Source: Caldilineaceae bacterium (GTDB lineage Bacteria; Chloroflexota; Anaerolineae; Caldilineales; Caldilineaceae). From it: 10,594 nt of DNA. The notes under the pieces are model-generated. The model saw only the letters and a list, made by a program, of their open reading frames with translations, was not told the origin of the DNA and made no database searches. The stretch covers positions 1 to 10,594 of the forward strand of contig JAPKMV010000068.1 in the NCBI GenBank assembly GCA_026645635.1. Reading direction: 5' to 3'. Below are positions 7,501 through 10,594 of the stretch, one piece after another (position 1 is the stretch's first letter; each line of letters starts with the position of its first letter). The position numbers and the translations under genes are program-made.

Positions 7501-8008
7501 CGGTGGCCGGTTCGACCTCCACGACAAAGTCGCGCGCGTTGCGTGCGCCGATCGCAATCGGGCCGCTGACAGGCGTGAGCGTCCCGCCGGCCGCTGGTGT
7601 GCGGAAGATCGCGAAGACGTTGCCAAGGGTCGTGTCGCTGAAGGAGCGCGTGAAGATCACCTCGCTGCCGTCAGGGCTGAACTGGTAGCTCTCGATATTC
7701 TCGCCCTCCTGCGTGGCCGGCGGGTTGAGCTGCACTGCGGCGCCGCCGGTTGCCGGCGCGCTGAAGAGATCGGCGGGCGGCGGTGGTGGGTTGTCCTGGT
7801 CCGGCGGCAGGGAGCGCGCCACGCGATAGATGATGCGGCTGCCGTCGGGGCTGATGCGGAAGTCGAGCACGCGCTGCGGCCCGCTGAGCGGATGGCTGAT
7901 TTTGATGCTGACCTGGGGAACGGCGTGCAGCGGCGCAGGTGCAATGAGCAATGTCAGCACGAGCAGGCTGTTGAGCAGGCGCCAATGGCGGCGAACAGTC
8001 ACAGGCAT
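4541..8008 (-). CDS. Secreted mosaic protein: beta-propeller, Calx-beta, two cadherin-like and IPT/TIG domains
   Basis: An 1155-aa exported protein. Residues 1-29 are a signal peptide (basic MPVTVRRHWR, hydrophobic LLNSLLVLTLLIA, cleavage probably after LHA). Residues 44-570 hold about nine TolB/PD40-type propeller strands, each like SPDGxxxxYxADQxxxGxxELF (e.g. 238-267, 338-364, 488-515). Residues about 574-691 are Calx-beta, with the diagnostic DGVAEPAEEFNMQLFEP. Residues 700-800 and 803-894 are cadherin-like; the second keeps ENSPNG, SDPE and ALDFE calcium-site motifs, while the first is degenerate. Residues about 899-984 are IPT/TIG. The final 170 residues form an unassigned beta-rich domain ending VYLPAVQR. 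Start 8008 has AGGAGAT upstream and exposes the signal peptide; an ATG at 8035 would bury it. An odd block at 172-210 resembles DUF1559 pilin-like motifs. No catalytic motif is visible; an adhesion, scaffold or surface role is inferred. Confidence 0.9.
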   Translation of the reverse strand: MPVTVRRHWRLLNSLLVLTLLIAPAPLHAVPQVSIKISHPLSGPQRVLDFRISPDGSRIIYRVARSLPPDQDNPPPPPADLFSAPATGGAAVQLNPPATQEGENIESYQFSPDGSEVIFTRSFSDTTLGNVFAIFRTPAAGGTLTPVSGPIAIGARNARDFVVEVEPATVQFAMSDGSVRTINTTVRHNALPERISSITDGTSNTFFFGEQVNNLLQFPYEGTARHLNPSLTGGGAVYDFAITPDGTRAIYRADQNLDGAIELFSVPADGSDTGFRISGPLVAGGDVIDFQVNAASTRAVYRADQTTNGVAELYSARTNGGIVAKLNAPLTLGGEVKEFVFSPDGSLVLYLADQDFDGQFGLYAVATAGGSGVTTISSGFAGRSIRAYRISPDGDFVYMVDAIGSGLALFRRPLALGGTFMEALPGPPVANVARPDIKFDAAGSRLVYLADAGNDGRFELASIDLASSGALTVNPQINGPLAPGGNIRAFQISPDGQRVVYAADQNSAGVIELFTVPIGGGAVERVNGDLPPGGSVRTQQNAIQFSPDGRAVYYLADQETPGVTEIFAAFDAPVISFTQNGYVVAEDGSLATELAVERSGALVMPAHVRVQLTGAPDGGTATGGASLGSGIDFVDNVREVAFASGEISKTFTVALNNDGVAEPAEEFNMQLFEPLTATIGAPDNLQVTILDSASAPLLEDRTYQTPENRPNGTVLTPLRAAPDATGVITYAILSGNTFNAFRINAAGALVVNNSAALDFESSAFATLPAPGFKLLVEARSDTGSVDTATWRVNLTNVEEPPSFLGQTRSIAENSPNGRLVGAILSASDPERGPITFTLSSNVFAITAGGQLSVKNSSALDFETTKFFDLIVSVIDRSGLSTAATVRVNVTDVAEGDPTAPAIDSISPGVAIVGGSGFKLFVTGRNFTANSVVRWNGSNRTTILSNGKLIAAIPSSDIKTTKIAAITVRNADGRLSNSVSFLVKFGLVGVAALSVEPTGAQSAVGQTTVFNLEWTHTTAPWRAMNEMDLRLIDDERIPLWVRYQETRDENGADISTIHLLNADGTPAGSGRFGETKVLENETVRIDLAQTSFQGSGESGSNLRVRVPVIFKQPAVQADPYDIEMYGVDDLGGEQGPNLMGVWTITNAAVYLPAVQR

Positions 8009-8021
8009 GGACGATCTCCTT

Positions 8022-8312
8022 TCACACCAACGCATCGATGCGCTGCGCCAACGTCACATCGCGTTCGCTGATCGCGCCGCCCGCCTCATGCGTGACCAGG
8101 TCGATCACCACTTTGTTCCAGACGTTCGACCATTCCGGGTGATGGTTGAGCGCCTCGGCCAGCAGCGCCACGCGCGCCATGAAGCCGAAGGCCTCGACGA
8201 AGTTCTTGAAGCGGAACTCGCGGTGCAGTTTGCCATCCACCACCGACCAGGCTGGCAGTTGCTGCAAGGCGTATTGGATTTGGCCGTCGGTCAAGGCAGT
8301 GGGTGTGGTCAT
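8022..8312 (-). CDS. Pterin-4a-carbinolamine dehydratase (4a-hydroxytetrahydrobiopterin dehydratase)
   Basis: A 96-aa protein matching the PCD/DCoH fold along its whole length. It dehydrates 4a-hydroxy-tetrahydropterin so that the cofactor can be recycled after aromatic amino acid hydroxylation; some bacterial members have been linked to other pterin or molybdopterin work. The signature NHHPEW holds the active-site pair His57/His58. The third histidine is His75 in DLVTHEAGG, followed by the usual [14 protein letters not shown] tail. All three catalytic histidines are present. The start codon overlaps the HNH stop (ATGA, 8309-8312), with a GAGG about 7 nt upstream, so translation is probably coupled to the endonuclease gene. 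The secreted-protein gene starts 13 bp after its stop. No phenylalanine hydroxylase is in the window, so the partner enzyme is unknown. Confidence 0.93.
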   Translation of the reverse strand: MTTPTALTDGQIQYALQQLPAWSVVDGKLHREFRFKNFVEAFGFMARVALLAEALNHHPEWSNVWNKVVIDLVTHEAGGAISERDVTLAQRIDALV

Positions 8313-8761
8313 TGGGATACCTCAACAGGATCACTTTTCGGTGGATGCCGGTTTACCGCAATATCAGCCAGTCGAATGCTGCGTATCCGCGGTCGATTCA
8401 TTTCGAGCAGCGCAACAGTTGCGCGGCCGACGGGCGTCACGCCCACGATATCGAGCCGATCTTGTGACCAGATGAAGTGATCTTGCCAGCGCATAGTGCG
8501 AGGATGAAAGAGATGGCAGGGCAGACCCGTTTCGGGGTCAATTCCCGTCACATGATCGGACTTGCGGCGATTGCAGTGAAAACAGGCCAGCGCCAGATTC
8601 TCGATGTCGTCGGCGCCGCCCTGTGCAAGCGAGATGACGTGATCGACGGTGAAGCGAACATACTGCCACTGCTCTGTGGTATGACAGTACTCACACAGAC
8701 CTGCGGCGCGTTCACGCACAGCGTTCAATACACCTTGGGGGATTCGGCGCCGCGCTGGCAT
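8309..8761 (-). CDS. HNH endonuclease-domain protein
   Basis: A 150-aa protein. The HNH zinc-finger nuclease core spans residues 22-69: CEYC (Cys23, Cys26), [11 protein letters not shown] with the catalytic DH pair (Asp40, His41), Asn55, and [10 protein letters not shown] (Cys60, Cys63, Asn64). All metal-binding and catalytic positions are intact. The C-terminal tail (about 75-142) carries motifs I recognise from a widespread cyanobacterial HNH family: [25 protein letters not shown] and a closing RHPP. These are usually small stand-alone proteins whose target is unknown. No methyltransferase is adjacent, so this does not look like a standard restriction system. The start at 8761 lies 2 bp after the stop of the small upstream gene, whose end supplies the AGGTGG ribosome-binding site. 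Its stop overlaps the dehydratase start. The family is secure; the biological role is not. Confidence 0.92.
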   Translation of the reverse strand: MPARRRIPQGVLNAVRERAAGLCEYCHTTEQWQYVRFTVDHVISLAQGGADDIENLALACFHCNRRKSDHVTGIDPETGLPCHLFHPRTMRWQDHFIWSQDRLDIVGVTPVGRATVALLEMNRPRIRSIRLADIAVNRHPPKSDPVEVSQ

Positions 8762-8763
8762 GG

Positions 8764-9051
8764 TTAGGCCACCTGATGTGACTCAGCTTGAAGCAAATCG
8801 CGGACGGCGCGATTGACGAAACTCAGATAGTCATCGACCTCTTCGTACAGGTCAAGCTCCTGATTCTCGCTTTTCGACAAGCGGGACGCACGCTGTTTGT
8901 CAAGCAGCGTCTCAATCCTTGCCTGCACGGCGGACGAAGCATGAAAGACCGGCACACCTTCTTCCAACTCGATACGCACGGCATTATCGAGCGGCAGCGT
9001 GCCCGGCAGAATTCGCAATTGTGGCAAAGTCAGAACCGCCATACTGCTCAT
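8764..9051 (-). CDS. Conserved small protein paired with the HNH endonuclease gene
   Basis: A 95-aa soluble protein with no signal peptide or membrane segment. The N-terminal half (residues about 10-40) looks beta-rich (RILPGTLPLDNAVRIELEEG). The C-terminal half is strongly charged and helical (VQARIETLLDKQRASRLSKS, then ENQELDLYEEVDDYLSFVNR). I recall very similar short proteins (VPVF.AS..VQ.RIE.LL.KQ..; ELD.YEE.DDYLSF.NR) directly upstream of HNH genes in cyanobacteria. The 2-bp gap to the HNH gene fits a functional pair, such as a partner, chaperone-like inhibitor or specificity subunit. No known fold can be assigned. The start at 9051 has GAGGAGGA about 6 nt upstream; the alternative Met at codon 4 is less well placed. 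First gene of the minus-strand cluster, with its own likely promoter at 9086-9113. Confidence 0.85.
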   Translation of the reverse strand: MSSMAVLTLPQLRILPGTLPLDNAVRIELEEGVPVFHASSAVQARIETLLDKQRASRLSKSENQELDLYEEVDDYLSFVNRAVRDLLQAESHQVA

Positions 9052-9085
9052 GTGACATCCTCCTCAATGCTGTAACCGCGTCACA

Positions 9086-9113
9086 AGTCTACCTTGCGAT
9101 GTGCAGGTGACAA
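9086..9113 (-). promoter_or_regulatory. Probable promoter of the small protein/HNH/dehydratase cluster
   Basis: On the reverse strand TTGTCA (9113-9108) matches -35 at five of six positions and TAGACT (9091-9086) matches -10 at four of six, with a 16-bp spacer. Transcription would start near 9080, about 30 nt before the ATG at 9051 and just upstream of the GAGGAGGA ribosome-binding site. It lies in the only non-coding gap between mutS and the cluster. Confidence 0.45.
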
Positions 9114-9128
9114 AATCCACCCAGCGCC

Positions 9129-9155
9129 CTCGCCCCTCGCAACTCGCCCCTCGCA
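9129..9155. repeat. Short direct repeat between mutS and the minus-strand cluster
   Basis: Two exact copies of CTCGCCCCTCGCA (9129-9141 and 9143-9155) lie just downstream of the mutS stop codon. This is low-complexity C-rich sequence with no clear hairpin or T-tract, so it does not by itself make a terminator. Confidence 0.5.
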
Positions 9156-9160
9156 TCTCC

Positions 9161-10594
<1,434 letters not shown>

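Noticed and set aside
6581..8071. A 496-codon open frame on the plus strand opposite the propeller protein
   Set aside because: Shadow of the repetitive sense gene. Its apparent repeats simply mirror the propeller repeats, and it has no convincing ribosome-binding site or domain.
8309..9051. Restriction-modification or classical toxin-antitoxin system
   Set aside because: No methyltransferase or known toxin/antitoxin fold is visible. An HNH domain with a small partner is not enough to claim either.

Overview
GC-rich bacterial chromosomal segment, most likely from a Chloroflexota relative (Anaerolineae/Caldilineae type). That placement is an inference. It rests on high GC, a zinc-type L31 with a long charged C-terminal tail, a large secreted mosaic protein ending in a short YLPAVQR tail of the kind I associate with exported Chloroflexota proteins, and dispersed palindromic repeats. 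No rRNA, tRNA, phage, transposase or CRISPR array is visible.

Layout. (1) 1-209, minus: N-terminal part of a TetR-family regulator. Two near-identical 85-bp palindromic repeat units (period 91 bp) and two 18-bp operator-like palindromes lie upstream of it. (2) 600-1848, plus: a promoter, a structured leader of about 180 nt, then rplU (L21), rpmA (L27) and rpmE (L31, start overlapping the rpmA stop), closed by a strong intrinsic terminator. (3) 1942-2526, plus: type II thymidine kinase (tdk), convergent with the next gene. (4) 2538-4421, minus: a complete ABC exporter half-transporter with an unusual insertion at the start of its ATPase domain. A 101-bp inverted-repeat element (4439-4539) fills most of the gap behind it. 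(5) 9051-4541, minus: a tightly packed cluster of a 95-aa small protein, an HNH endonuclease (2-bp gap), a pterin-4a-carbinolamine dehydratase (4-bp overlap) and an 1155-aa secreted beta-propeller/Calx-beta/cadherin-like/IPT protein (13-bp gap). (6) 9161-10594, minus: the C-terminal 477 residues of MutS, cut by the window edge.

How the genes relate. The plus-strand block is housekeeping: three 50S proteins and nucleotide salvage. The rpmE-tdk order recalls Firmicutes, and rplU-rpmA is near-universal. The minus-strand cluster is more idiosyncratic. The small protein and HNH enzyme look like a conserved accessory pair, and the dehydratase is translationally coupled to the HNH gene with no aromatic hydroxylase in view. 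The large secreted protein combines a repetitive propeller with adhesion-type domains. No complete new defence or mobile system can be shown from this window. The best leads are the repeat/operator region upstream of tetR, the pilin-like motif block embedded in the propeller protein, and the small protein/HNH/dehydratase coupling.
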